A stretch of 64,000 nt of DNA from Rariglobus hedericola (GTDB lineage Bacteria; Verrucomicrobiota; Verrucomicrobiia; Opitutales; Opitutaceae), in contig NZ_VMBG01000001.1 of NCBI RefSeq assembly GCF_007559335.1, positions 806,001-870,000 of the forward strand, given 5' to 3'. Below the pieces are notes generated by a model. The model saw only the letters and a list, made by a program, of their open reading frames with translations. It did not search any database and was not told the origin of the DNA. Of the stretch, positions 9,180 to 18,083 are shown piece after piece. The position numbers and the translations under genes were made by a program. Positions within the stretch are counted from its first letter, which is position 1. Every line of letters begins with the position of its first letter.

Positions 9180-9959
9180 ATGAAAGCCCTATCCCAAAAA
9201 ACCTCCGTCGCCGCCTGCAGGCGTGCATTCACTCTGGTCGAGCTCCTTACGGTCGTCGCGATCATCGGCATCCTGGCGGCGATACTCATCCCCGTCGTCG
9301 GTGCCGTGCGCGAATCCGCCCGCGCATCCACCTGTGTTTCCAACCTCCGCCAGATCAGCGGTGCCATCCAAATCTTCGCCTCCGAGAACAAAGGTCAGTT
9401 CCCCGGCGGGGGGCAACGCTCGCAGGGGGGCTCCTCCGCGTCGTGGCAGGATACGCTTAATGCGATGGTATTCGAGGCCAACCTCAGCGCTCCCCGCCCC
9501 CCGCTCCAACGGTGGGGTGACACTCCGGTCAACGGCCAGATCTACTGCCCCTCCATGGAACCCTTCGGCACCACCCCCCGCTATCCTCGTGCCTATGTCA
9601 TGAACGGCAATACCGGCGACACCAATACCACCAGCAACCCTCCGCTACCCACTTGGGGCCCCTTGTTCAACTACCAGAAAGGGAAACCCCTCGCCATCTT
9701 CCAAAATCCGGCGAAAACCGTGCTCTTGCTGGAAAGCGAACGCCCCGGCGACGGCGTGGGGCCTTCCGCACCTTTTGATCAGATTGTCATGGGTGACGGT
9801 GCCAGTGCCCCCGCCTGGTCGGCCAACTCCCTCGCCTTCGCCTTCCGTCACAAAGGCCGGATGAACGTCGTATTCATGGACGGTCACATTCAGTCCCTCA
9901 GCCAGGACGAAGCAGCGAAGATCAATAATAACGCGCACTTCACGCCCTCCGGGATCTGA
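9180..9959 (+). CDS. Type II secretion/type IV pseudopilin-like protein with H-X9-DG motif
   Basis: The 259-residue protein has a prepilin leader and hydrophobic helix: CRRAFTLVELLTVVAIIGIL, with cleavage expected before Phe of FTLVE and the conserved Glu at position 5. The C-terminal FRHKGRMNVVFMDGH contains His, nine residues, then Asp-Gly, the exact H-X9-DG signature of a prepilin-processing-associated family abundant in Planctomycetota and Verrucomicrobiota. A prepilin peptidase would cleave it and it would assemble into, or plug, a pseudopilus-type structure in the envelope. It lies 65 bp after one PEP-CTERM gene and upstream of another. Its role in display or export of the surface proteins is only suggested by position. 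The H-X9-DG family is widely amplified, so individual function is unknown. Confidence 0.9.
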   Translation: MKALSQKTSVAACRRAFTLVELLTVVAIIGILAAILIPVVGAVRESARASTCVSNLRQISGAIQIFASENKGQFPGGGQRSQGGSSASWQDTLNAMVFEANLSAPRPPLQRWGDTPVNGQIYCPSMEPFGTTPRYPRAYVMNGNTGDTNTTSNPPLPTWGPLFNYQKGKPLAIFQNPAKTVLLLESERPGDGVGPSAPFDQIVMGDGASAPAWSANSLAFAFRHKGRMNVVFMDGHIQSLSQDEAAKINNNAHFTPSGI

Positions 9960-10407
9960 TCCGCCCATGCGGCTTGCATGTGGTCCGAGCCGATCCCGAT
10001 CGGCACATGCCCGTCCATGCAATCATCGTTTGTGTGAAGGCAGTGCGCTATGCTTCGTCCGAAATAGCCATCGCAGACCGCGTCCGGTCACCAACGAAGG
10101 CAGCCAGCCGAGCGATTGTAGTCTAGATCCTCAAGCAGGCGCTCATCAGTCTTATCCCAAAGACTGCTCAGCTATTTTTGCATACTGCAAAAACCGATGT
10201 CATCGCCACTCGTTTTGCATTAAACCTGAGCCCCTGCCTCATGGCCGATCACCGATTGCTCGGCAGAGTCGGATACAAGAAATTTAGGGTTGCAATGACT
10301 GCCATCAGTCACACGTTTGATTCAGCTGTGGTATTCACCCCTGATATAGTTGCGGCACATGGGCTACGGCAACGTAGTGGCTGCTTATCCATACCCCTCA
10401 TTCCAAA
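9960..10407. other. 448-bp non-coding region upstream of the second PEP-CTERM gene
   Basis: No convincing gene is seen; the short frames lack starts, domains or normal composition. It contains a bulged hairpin at 9976-10010 (GCATGT with ACATGC outside, GCCGA with TCGGC inside, no T-run after it) and, near the right end, a LacI-type operator at 10307-10322. The stretch around 10150-10340 is AT-richer than the genes, in keeping with a promoter region for the gene at 10408. Confidence 0.6.
10307..10322. promoter_or_regulatory. LacI-type operator, copy 2
   Basis: AGTCACACGTTTGATT reads on the other strand as AATCAAACGTGTGACT, differing by one base from the copy at 16636. It lies 85 bp before the ATG of the PEP-CTERM gene at 10408. 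The shared core TCAAACGTGTGACT and central CG suggest the same repressor as copies 1, 3 and 4. Confidence 0.65.
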
Positions 10408-11556
10408 ATGAAAACCCATACCCTACCAAAACTCATCTCACTCTTGGCGGCTGTTCCGATAATCGGCTTTGCAGCCGACACAACGTGGACCGGAGCCACC
10501 AGCACCAACTGGGGCACAAGTTCCAACTGGACGGCCAACGCTCCCGGATTCAATGGCACCGCCGTTTTCTCAGGCACCCCCACGAGCAATATGCCCGACA
10601 TTTTGGGAACCAGCAAAACTGGTGTGGGACTGGACTTTCAATCTGCAGGCTGGACCATCAACGACTCCGTGGGTGGTGGGCTCCTTCGCATTGATGGAGG
10701 AGTGACCAATATCAGCTCGGCCGGTGCCGGTGTTAACACGATTAACACCAAAGTTACCTCTTCAGGATCCGCAACGCTCACAATGACGATTGGTTCGGGC
10801 AACACCCTTGTTTCCAGTGGCGACTGGGCGAACGGAGTCAGCAAAACATTCACTGGAGGTGGCACCTTCGTGCTGAATGGAGCCAATACCGCAACGGTGC
10901 TTCAGGCGGTATCTTTTACGGCGGCCAATACGATTCTGGCCAATTCGCTGTTTGGTGTAAATTCGTCCACCGTTAACAATGGTGCCAAGATTGGCGGAAC
11001 CGGCATCGTTTCCGTTATGAATTATGGAACGCTGACCTTTGGTAATACCGCTAAGCTGGCCGCCGGTGGCAATGGAACCTTCGGCTCCGAGATCGGCACC
11101 CTAACCTTCAGGTCCGGCATCAATAGCGGGACTGGCATCTCCACGAACCGTGCATCCGTCACTTTGGACGCGGGTAGCATCGCCGAGATGCAAATCGGCT
11201 CTGGCGGCGTCGGAAATAATGACAAGGTCGTCCTGAGTCTGAATGCGGGTGCGGGTGGCCGATTGAATATCCTGTCCGGCGCCACGCTGAACATTCTTGG
11301 TTCTGTGATCCAAGACGGCACCTACACTCTTTTCGAGAGCACGGATGCCACGTCGACGATTGTTGGCACCTTTTCGAATGTGTTGTTCAACGGTTCCGCG
11401 ATCAATCCGGCCAATTTCACACTGAACTACTCCGCCACCGCGATCACCTTGGACGTGACCGGATTGGCCTCCATGATACCCGAACCCTCAAGTGTCTCGC
11501 TTATCGCCGGTGCGGCCGTCTTCGCTTTTATGAGCGCTCGTCGCCGTCGAGCCTAA
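10408..11556 (+). CDS. PEP-CTERM surface protein with autotransporter-like beta repeats (second copy)
   Basis: The 382-residue protein has a signal peptide (MKTHTLPKLISLLAAVPIIGFAA) and a mature beta-rich, low-charge region that opens with TTWTGATSTNWGTSSNW, the start typical of autotransporter-associated beta-strand proteins. It ends with MIPEPSSVSLIAGAAVFAF, then a basic tail (RRRRA), the PEP-CTERM sorting signal. Exosortase processing and surface attachment are expected. It is about 60 percent of the length of the 7168 protein. Its upstream region carries LacI-type operator copy 2, and a strong terminator follows at 11595, so it is probably a single-gene unit under sugar control. Confidence 0.88.
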   Translation: MKTHTLPKLISLLAAVPIIGFAADTTWTGATSTNWGTSSNWTANAPGFNGTAVFSGTPTSNMPDILGTSKTGVGLDFQSAGWTINDSVGGGLLRIDGGVTNISSAGAGVNTINTKVTSSGSATLTMTIGSGNTLVSSGDWANGVSKTFTGGGTFVLNGANTATVLQAVSFTAANTILANSLFGVNSSTVNNGAKIGGTGIVSVMNYGTLTFGNTAKLAAGGNGTFGSEIGTLTFRSGINSGTGISTNRASVTLDAGSIAEMQIGSGGVGNNDKVVLSLNAGAGGRLNILSGATLNILGSVIQDGTYTLFESTDATSTIVGTFSNVLFNGSAINPANFTLNYSATAITLDVTGLASMIPEPSSVSLIAGAAVFAFMSARRRRA

Positions 11557-11594
11557 GACGCTTTTGGTTCTTACAACTCCGGTTGTCGCAAGTG

Positions 11595-11624
11595 GACCCG
11601 CCTGTGAAAGGCGGGTCTTTTTTT
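11595..11624 (+). terminator. Intrinsic terminator after the PEP-CTERM gene at 10408
   Basis: GACCCGCC and GGCGGGTC form an 8-bp perfect stem with a 7-nt loop, followed by seven T residues on the plus strand. It ends transcription of the upstream PEP-CTERM gene. The 165 bp from here to the symporter stop codon hold nothing further that I can support. Confidence 0.85.
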
Positions 11625-11789
11625 GTGGAACGATCAAAGCCATCCGCTGCAGGGTTTCCTGTTAATTATCGCGCAATTGGGTCACCGCAGTCGGGATGCG
11701 TGTTCACGCTTGATCATAGTAAACGCGCATCGTCGCGTGACCCATCGCCTCCCCGGACGTTGTCCCTGTGGCGGAGCGACCTGCCCCCG

Positions 11790-13199
11790 TCAGATCGCAG
11801 CGCGCCGCGCTTCGAGTTGCGCGCGGATCTCGGCCATGCGCTTGCGGTCGAGCGTGTATTTTTTCAGGAAATACAGCGACAACAGCGCGGTGACCAAGGG
11901 CACGGCGGCGAAGAGCATCCTCATCTCCCAAAGCGTGTCCGGCGACTGGGCCCCCTTGAGTTCGACGTTGAATCCGGTGACGTCGAGAATCACGCCCGAC
12001 AACAGATAGGTCAGCGACAGACCAACCTTGGCGATCCATCCACCGACAGAGCCGAACATGCCTTCGCGCCGCGTTCCGTGACGCAGTTCGTCATCGTCGC
12101 AAATGTCCGCCTTCATCGAGGTGGTCACCACCCAGAAGCCCGCGGTCGGCGCCTGCAGGAAAAAATAAACGAGCACCAGCCACGGTCTCTCCGGCGTGAA
12201 CAGCACCAGCGTCATCACTGAGTTGAAAGCGCCCAGCCAGACCGTCGCCTGCATCACCTTCACTTTGCCCCATTTTGACGACAAACGGACGATCAGCGGC
12301 GTGAACAGAATTGCGGCCACCGAGAACACGTTGGCCCCGATCGCCGCCATCTCGGCGCCCGCCTTCGTGTCGCCGCCATACATGTGGTAGTAGATGATGT
12401 AAGGAGCCAGCGATCCGACCATGCTCGGACCGAAGCTGCTCACCAAAATCACCCCCGTGAGCACCAGGAATTCACGATTCGCAAAGGTCTGCCGCGCGCT
12501 GAGCCAGAAGGGTGTTTTCGCCTGTCCTTGGGCGACTTTGTAGTAGCGCTCTTTGACGAAAATCGCGGGCAATATGCCACCCACGATGATCACGCCCGCC
12601 AAAATGTAGCTCAGATAACGCATGCCCGCCATGGTGTCTCCGGAGAAGGCTTCAGACTGGGCCAGCCGAAACACCCACGGCAGCAGCAGCGAGAACGCGA
12701 AGCTGAACACCATCTTGTAGCCCGAGATCGACGTGCGTTCGTCGTAGTCCGCCGTCATTTCCAGCCCCAGCGTGTGGTAGGGCACGACCTGGATCGTCGC
12801 GCAGAAATAAAACAGCAGCATCGTGCACAGGTAATAGATGAACAGAGGCTGCGTCTGCCCCGCCCACGACGCCGGCACCATCCAGATCATCACAAAACCC
12901 GCGGCCGCGAGAAACGAACCGACAAAAATGAACGGCCGTCGCCGCCCCCAACGACTGCGCGCGTTGTCCGACCAGCGGCCGATCAGCGGATCGGTAAACG
13001 CGTCGAAGATGCGCGAGATCATCAGCACCAAACCGATCAGCGACGGACTCAGCCCGAGCGTGATGTTGTAAATCGGGTTGGCCAGGCTCTTCACGCCGTC
13101 GCCGGACAGCTGGTAACTGCCGGAACCGACTCCGTAGAACAGCTTCTCCAGAAGCGGTATCTTGTCTTTGGTGGCGGTCTTATGCTCTGCGTTGTTCAT
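11790..13199 (-). CDS. GPH-family sugar:cation symporter (MFS, MelB-like)
   Basis: The 469-residue integral membrane protein has about twelve hydrophobic segments. The N-terminal signature matches the glycoside-pentoside-hexuronide:cation symporter family: LFYGVGSGSYQL, then SRIFDAFTDPLIGRWSDNAR followed by SRWGRRRPFI, the loop between helices 2 and 3. Family members import oligosaccharides, glycosides or hexuronides with Na+ or H+. It lies 102 bp downstream of the beta-helix gene on the same strand and, with it, downstream of lacI, so the three may share transcripts. It is the only obvious sugar importer in the window and would bring in the products of the exported lyases. The transported sugar cannot be read from sequence. 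Confidence 0.9.
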   Translation of the reverse strand: MNNAEHKTATKDKIPLLEKLFYGVGSGSYQLSGDGVKSLANPIYNITLGLSPSLIGLVLMISRIFDAFTDPLIGRWSDNARSRWGRRRPFIFVGSFLAAAGFVMIWMVPASWAGQTQPLFIYYLCTMLLFYFCATIQVVPYHTLGLEMTADYDERTSISGYKMVFSFAFSLLLPWVFRLAQSEAFSGDTMAGMRYLSYILAGVIIVGGILPAIFVKERYYKVAQGQAKTPFWLSARQTFANREFLVLTGVILVSSFGPSMVGSLAPYIIYYHMYGGDTKAGAEMAAIGANVFSVAAILFTPLIVRLSSKWGKVKVMQATVWLGAFNSVMTLVLFTPERPWLVLVYFFLQAPTAGFWVVTTSMKADICDDDELRHGTRREGMFGSVGGWIAKVGLSLTYLLSGVILDVTGFNVELKGAQSPDTLWEMRMLFAAVPLVTALLSLYFLKKYTLDRKRMAEIRAQLEARRAAI

Positions 13200-13301
13200 G
13201 AGAAGGGCATCTCAATCCTTGCAGCGAGAGACCTAGCACCACCAAGAGTAGGCGGATGCCGAAGATCACGGCGGAGCGCCGTGGGAGGCGACGGAGAACG
13301 G

Positions 13302-16300
13302 TCATGGGCCTTTGAGATAGATGTCGGGTTTGCCCCAGCCGGGAGCGCGGCCGGTTGCGTCGAGGGGCGTGCGGATGAACGACAGGGCCGAAGCCATGCT
13401 CTCCACCGCGCGGTAGGCGGGAAGGTTGGCGGGGCGACCGTATTCACCCTGACCGCCGCGGATCACGCGAAAGCTCTCAAAGCTGCCGTCAAAGCTGCCG
13501 AACAACGTGACTTCGCCGCGCGGCAGATCCACGTCGGGCGTCCACTGCCAGTCCCAGCGTTTGTCCGCATGCTCGATGTTGTGACGGATGAAACAGCGCG
13601 GGCGACCGGAGGCCATTTGCATGACGCTGAAGGCGTTGTTGGCGCCCACCGGCTTGGGCCCTCCGTCGTTCCTCAGCACGGTGCCTGCCTGCACGCCGTC
13701 GCGCACCCAGCGCAGGTCGTCGGTCTGCCACGTGGAGGTGCTGTCCACGCCGGGTCCGTCGAGGTGCAGCGTATACCAGCGGCCGGCATCCACGGGGTAG
13801 AGATCTCGGCGGAACGCGGGCGTGCTCTTCGGCCCGGAGAAGGGTTTGTCGCGTTGCAGCGAAAAGGTGCGGATAGCGCAAGCGTGAACCGAATCAACGC
13901 CGCCGAGCACCGGCTGCCATTCGCCACCGCGCCACTCGAAGAAGCGGTGCTGGCGTGTTGTATCCATCCATACATACAGCTCGTCGGCCTTCGCGGTGAA
14001 GCCGGTCGGCGGCCGGTCGGCGGACATGTAGCGGATTTTGCGCACGCCTTCGGCGAAGACGTTGTGAAGCATCGCATAGGGGTAATAGTGTTCGGGCGGC
14101 GTGGGAAAATAAGGCGTGTAAACCTGTATCGTCAGGTGGTCTCCGTCCTTGAAGGTGTCGGTGGATTCCACCCGGCTGACCAAACGTCCTTGGCTGTAGA
14201 GTTCGAAGCGGACGGTGTCTGCCTCGGTGAGCGCCACGCGGTAGGAGCCGGCGGAGTTCTTTTCGCTGAGCAGCTCGCGCCAGGTGCCGGGTTTTCCGAC
14301 GGAGCGGAATTTCGCGTGCAACAGGAAGCCGTCGTCGGGCGAACCGGCGCGCCACGGATTCGTCAAAACGGTTTTCTTGGCGGCCACGACGGGACCGGAC
14401 AACTCGTCGAAGAAGCCTCCCTTGCGCGACGGGTCGCCGAGGAAGGCAGCCAGATCGGTCGGCATGCCGGGGATTTTTTTCAGCTCGGAGAGCGGCGTGA
14501 GTCGCGCGGCTCCGCCGGGCGAGGCGACCCAAGCGGGCTTGGGCGCGTAGTCGGTCGGCGACACCCACCCGGAGAGGAACTTGTCTCCGGCGTAGGTGGT
14601 GCGCGAGAAGTCGGGTCTGTAGCCGGTCTTCAGTTCGCCGGTGTAGAGAATGGGGCGTTCGTAAACATCCGCGAGCGTCGGCACGTTGGCGCGCCAGCCT
14701 TTGCGCGCGTCGGCGTCGGGCCGGCCGTCCACCGTCTGCTTGAAGGGCGCGGGCATGAAGTCGGTATTGGCGATGCCGTAAACGTTCTCGGAGTTGAGCA
14801 ACTCGAAGAAGGGCTGGCCGATTTTTCCGCCGATCGTGGAGGCGGGCCGGAAATAACCGTAGGGCGGACGGTTGTAGTTGTCCCAACGTTCGAGGAACGC
14901 GTTGCCCATGATCGCGAGGTTCTCGATGTAGGTTTTCTGGTCCATTTTCGGGTTCGCGACCACGAAGGCTTTGTCGGGCGCGATCGACATGATGCCGCGA
15001 TGGCCGCCGGGCGTGATGTTCTGAAACACGTTCCAGTAGATCGCGCTGTTTTTGTAGGCGTCGCCGTCGATGATGAAGTTCTGGACGCCGCCGCCGATTT
15101 CCTGCCACGTGGCCGGCCAGTTGTGCCGCCCGAATTGGAAGAAATTGCTGAAGATGTAGAAGCTTTGGGGACGGATGTCGGTCTGGTTCGCCTGCGATTG
15201 GAAATCGTCCGAATGCAGATTCGCACCGAGGTGCCAGCTGTCGTCCTCGCGATTGGCGAAACCACTCGCACCGGCGGCGTGGTTGTAGGCAACCACGCAG
15301 TCCGTCCAACCACCATACATCTGGAAGGCGTCGTGCCCGCGCTCGAACCAGTTGCGGGCGATGATGGTGGAGACGGCCTGCGTGCCGCCGGGCGTCGTGA
15401 TCGTGGAACCCGAGGTGGCGAGGAGGTTGTCCAGGATCGTGCATTGGGTGACCTTGCGCACCATGACGGCACCCGAGGCGACGCCGTCCGGGCACTCGAC
15501 CCAGTTGTTTCTGAAGTCGAGGTTGCGGCCGTCGAGCATCACAACCGTGTCGTATTTGGCTGCCTTCTCCTGGGTGACACCGTCGTCGGCCAACCGGGTG
15601 AACCGGCAGAACAAAAAGCCGATATTGTTCACCTCTGAAGTGCGAAGCCACGGAATAGTGGTCTGCGGGTGACCGACCAGCCAAACCTTCCGCCCTTCGC
15701 CGAGTTCGGAAACGACCTTGCCCCACTTCGACCACTTGCTGGCTGAGATGCCCAGTCCATCGGCGTCGCTGATCACTCCGGCGGGCAGTTGAATGACATA
15801 GGGCCGTCCCGCGATCACGGTCTCGTTGCTAAGATTGGCGGTCATCCAGTCCTTGAGTTGCTCCCAGTTCAGTCCCTTCGCGGCGGCGTCAAAATCGATC
15901 TTCAGATCGCCGCGCGAAAGCTTGGCGGGGATGCGCGCCGCCGGGTCCTGCCAAGGCTCGATCAAAAACACCGCGAGCTTGCGCAGGTGGATTTTCCGCC
16001 CGTCACCCGTGACCGACTCCGGCGTCGGCATCCACGGACAACCGGGCAAGGGAGCAATAAACTCACGGGCAAACCACGCCGGGTTTTTCCCGTCGGCATC
16101 CGTCATCTCGAAAAGAAACAGGAGGCGCCCCGCCGGCGTCCCTGCGAGTCGCACGCCGATGCGGTGAAAGGGTTTGGAGTTAGGCCGCGTCTCATCGGCC
16201 ACCTTCAGTCCGAGCAGCGCACCGCTCGCGTCACGGTTCAAGGGGACCGGCCGGCGCAGATAAGTCCCGCCGCTTTGCAAGGCCCCCAGGCCGTCGAGGG

Positions 16301-16628
16301 CGTCCACCATCTCCCGCTGGTCGTCCTTCACCATCTCCCCCGAGGCTGATCTAAACCCCGGATTCAACTGCGCGTCGATCTCCACCTGCGCGGGATCAAT
16401 CTGCTTCAGAAAATCCACCGCACCCACCACGGCCACCTCAACCCGGCGGCCATCGGCACCCGTCAGCGACACGTTTTTTTTCGTCGTGGCGAGCTGCCAC
16501 ACCGCATCGCCCCGCTGAGCCCAAACTTCGGGTGACGGAACCTGGGCGTCGCACCGCGGGGCGAACAGGCACAAGACCGCAACCAATACACTGCCAGAAT
16601 AAACACAGGGGTATTTCCAAGGTTTCAT
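13302..16628 (-). CDS. Large exported right-handed beta-helix protein, putative polysaccharide lyase or binding protein
   Basis: The 1108-residue protein has a signal peptide (MKPWKYPCVYSGSVLVAVLC, then LFAPRCDAQ), which supports the start at 16628. Residues about 320-580 contain stacked short repeats with Asn ladders (NNIGFLFCRFTRL, LDFRNNWVECPDG, TIIARNWFERGHDAFQ, AIYWNVFQNI) as in pectate-lyase-type parallel beta-helices. The C-terminal third has beta-sandwich features of concanavalin-like domains (FLLHAKFRSVGKPGTWREL; GRWYTLHLDGPG). No exact lyase family could be assigned and the catalytic residues are not identified. It follows lacI by 89 bp on the same strand. LacI-type operator copy 3 ends only 7 bp before the ATG, where a ribosome-binding site would be, so binding there would block transcription or act as a roadblock. 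Confidence 0.78.
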   Translation of the reverse strand: MKPWKYPCVYSGSVLVAVLCLFAPRCDAQVPSPEVWAQRGDAVWQLATTKKNVSLTGADGRRVEVAVVGAVDFLKQIDPAQVEIDAQLNPGFRSASGEMVKDDQREMVDALDGLGALQSGGTYLRRPVPLNRDASGALLGLKVADETRPNSKPFHRIGVRLAGTPAGRLLFLFEMTDADGKNPAWFAREFIAPLPGCPWMPTPESVTGDGRKIHLRKLAVFLIEPWQDPAARIPAKLSRGDLKIDFDAAAKGLNWEQLKDWMTANLSNETVIAGRPYVIQLPAGVISDADGLGISASKWSKWGKVVSELGEGRKVWLVGHPQTTIPWLRTSEVNNIGFLFCRFTRLADDGVTQEKAAKYDTVVMLDGRNLDFRNNWVECPDGVASGAVMVRKVTQCTILDNLLATSGSTITTPGGTQAVSTIIARNWFERGHDAFQMYGGWTDCVVAYNHAAGASGFANREDDSWHLGANLHSDDFQSQANQTDIRPQSFYIFSNFFQFGRHNWPATWQEIGGGVQNFIIDGDAYKNSAIYWNVFQNITPGGHRGIMSIAPDKAFVVANPKMDQKTYIENLAIMGNAFLERWDNYNRPPYGYFRPASTIGGKIGQPFFELLNSENVYGIANTDFMPAPFKQTVDGRPDADARKGWRANVPTLADVYERPILYTGELKTGYRPDFSRTTYAGDKFLSGWVSPTDYAPKPAWVASPGGAARLTPLSELKKIPGMPTDLAAFLGDPSRKGGFFDELSGPVVAAKKTVLTNPWRAGSPDDGFLLHAKFRSVGKPGTWRELLSEKNSAGSYRVALTEADTVRFELYSQGRLVSRVESTDTFKDGDHLTIQVYTPYFPTPPEHYYPYAMLHNVFAEGVRKIRYMSADRPPTGFTAKADELYVWMDTTRQHRFFEWRGGEWQPVLGGVDSVHACAIRTFSLQRDKPFSGPKSTPAFRRDLYPVDAGRWYTLHLDGPGVDSTSTWQTDDLRWVRDGVQAGTVLRNDGGPKPVGANNAFSVMQMASGRPRCFIRHNIEHADKRWDWQWTPDVDLPRGEVTLFGSFDGSFESFRVIRGGQGEYGRPANLPAYRAVESMASALSFIRTPLDATGRAPGWGKPDIYLKGP

Positions 16629-16635
16629 AGGAATA

Positions 16636-16651
16636 TATCAAACGTGTGACT
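16636..16651. promoter_or_regulatory. LacI-type operator, copy 3
   Basis: TATCAAACGTGTGACT lies between lacI and the beta-helix gene, 7 bp from the latter's start codon. It matches the copy upstream of 10408 at 15 of 16 positions. A separate small inverted repeat, TGCGT/ACGCA, is at 16664-16675. The position next to the start codon suggests very direct repression of the beta-helix gene and possibly of the symporter behind it. Confidence 0.65.
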
Positions 16652-16717
16652 AGATAGGTGACATGCGTCAACGCACAAGTGATAATGACGCTACCCGCTT
16701 TAAGAAAGCAGTTTACC

Positions 16718-17746
16718 TTAACTTGAAGCCCTAATCACCAATCGCGGCTCAATGCCCACGGATTCACAGTCGATTCCTTCAAGCCGTTGAAAAAGCAGAC
16801 GTGCAGTTTCCCGCCCCACCCGCTTCATTTCGGAGGTCGTCGAGGTCAACGGAACCATGCAGGCCGTGCAAAGCACGGAATCGTCCACACCCGTGACGCG
16901 CACATCCTCCGGCACGCGCTTTCCCCGGCGAATCAACTCATGCACCGCTCCAAGCGCCTGATGGTCAGACTGGGCCACAATGCCGTCAAAGCCAATGCCG
17001 GCATCCAGAAGCACGCCCACCGCGCGTGCGCCGCTTTCAATCCGGTAATCATTACAGTCAAACAACAGGCGTGAATCGACCGAGATTCCGGCATCCTTGT
17101 GGGCAGCCAAAAATCCCTGATAGCGGGCGGGCATGGTTCCTTTCAAGTGAACGATGCGACTGCATCCGCGCGCCAAAAGATGGCGTGTGGTCAAATAACA
17201 CTGCCGCTCCGTGTTTTCAGTTACGTTGGGCACGCCTTCAATCGGCTTTTCTTCGAACGCGGTGACAATCGGCAACCCTCCGCGATTAAGCTCCAGCAAC
17301 AGATCGTAAATCGAAGGATGCGGCAGACCCACTACGATCAGGCCGTCCACTTCGCTTCGCATACGTTGGTCAAACTGCCGGGTAAAATCCGCGTCCGTCT
17401 CAAAAAAGCGCAGCCACATGCGCAGACCATGGTCGTCCAGTTCCGACGAAAGCCCCTCCAAAACATCGTGCGCCAGTTCACTGCCCCGCTCGCCGATCGG
17501 ATGCACCAGCACGCCAACTGCACCCTTCCGCCCCTGCTTGAGTGCGGTGGCGAGCGGATGCGGGCGATAATTCATCTCCTCGGCCTTTTTGAAAATAGCC
17601 TCCTTCACCTCGGGGCGCACCCCCGTATTGCCCAAACGTCCGCTCAGGACTTTCGAGACGAGCGAATAGGAGACACCCAACTCGGCGGCGACGTCCTTGA
17701 GGGATACTGCGCGGCGTCCGGTGTAACAGGGACGTAAACTTGACAT
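16718..17746 (-). CDS. LacI/GalR-family transcriptional repressor
   Basis: The 342-residue protein has an N-terminal helix-turn-helix at residues about 15-35 (VSLKDVAAELGVSYSLVSKV), a hinge region (YRPHPLATALKQGR) and a periplasmic-binding-protein-like sensor (GAVGVLVHPIGERG; later GIDCESVGIEPRLVIR). Family members bind palindromes with a central CG and release on binding a sugar. It is transcribed toward the beta-helix and symporter genes and away from the 18084 operon. Five similar 16-bp sites in the window, one 46 bp before its own start, make it the likely repressor of a local regulon including itself. The effector is unknown; a degradation product of the target polysaccharide is the natural candidate. 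Confidence 0.92.
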   Translation of the reverse strand: MSSLRPCYTGRRAVSLKDVAAELGVSYSLVSKVLSGRLGNTGVRPEVKEAIFKKAEEMNYRPHPLATALKQGRKGAVGVLVHPIGERGSELAHDVLEGLSSELDDHGLRMWLRFFETDADFTRQFDQRMRSEVDGLIVVGLPHPSIYDLLLELNRGGLPIVTAFEEKPIEGVPNVTENTERQCYLTTRHLLARGCSRIVHLKGTMPARYQGFLAAHKDAGISVDSRLLFDCNDYRIESGARAVGVLLDAGIGFDGIVAQSDHQALGAVHELIRRGKRVPEDVRVTGVDDSVLCTACMVPLTSTTSEMKRVGRETARLLFQRLEGIDCESVGIEPRLVIRASS

Positions 17747-17792
17747 GCGAGCAGGATGGGAATCGGGCTGGGTTCGTCCATGTAAAATTACA

Positions 17793-17808
17793 GATCAAAC
17801 GTTCAATA
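17793..17808. promoter_or_regulatory. Degenerate LacI-type operator near lacI (possible autoregulation)
   Basis: GATCAAACGTTCAATA keeps the ATCAAACGT half of the local operator consensus, while the other half diverges. The inner TCAAACGTTCAA is itself nearly palindromic around AACGTT. It lies 46 bp before the lacI start codon. Autoregulation is common in this family but this is the weakest of the five copies. Confidence 0.4.
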
Positions 17809-18017
17809 GCACGATAAGAACCTGACATGGACCATTCAGTAAAACGCGAAGATCATGCCACTCGTGTTTAGCTCCATGCTTTATCGACCCATGAGAGCAA
17901 GCTCCACAACAACCGACAAACGCTGAAGGGAGCGCTGCGCACTCTCTTTGAAATCCATCCAAAGCACCTGGTGGATAGATGACCGATTTCTCTATACGCG
18001 ATTGAACTTGCCTCATT

Positions 18018-18033
18018 AGTCAAACGAGTGATT
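18018..18033. promoter_or_regulatory. LacI-type operator, copy 4, before the long plus-strand operon
   Basis: AGTCAAACGAGTGATT is identical to copy 1 over 15 of 16 bases, including TCAAACGAGTGATT without a change. It ends 50 bp before the ATG at 18084. No terminator is visible from there to 35925, so this site could govern ten genes. Confidence 0.68.
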
Positions 18034-18083
18034 AAACTCCCATCAGTCACCCCACGGCCCGCCCCACCCCGCCAAAAAATCAC

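Larger units (their letters stand above)
17747..18083. other. 337-bp divergent promoter region between lacI and the 18084 operon
   Basis: No gene is supported here. The region is AT-richer than its flanks and contains two LacI-type sites, a degenerate one at 17793-17808 near lacI and a good one at 18018-18033 near the 18084 start. A possible promoter for the rightward operon is TTGCCT at 18009-18014 and ATTAAA at 18032-18037 with 17 bp between, which would place the operator in the spacer; both hexamers are weak matches. Confidence 0.55.

Noticed and set aside
10019-10034. Second CGTTTG-containing site in the gap before 10408
   Set aside because: Only the CGTTTG core fits; the arms do not match the consensus when aligned.
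12384-15638. Very long open frame on the plus strand opposite the symporter and beta-helix genes
   Set aside because: It is antisense to two well-supported genes, shows no domain and has the His/Arg/Gly/Val-rich composition expected for a mirror frame in GC-rich DNA.
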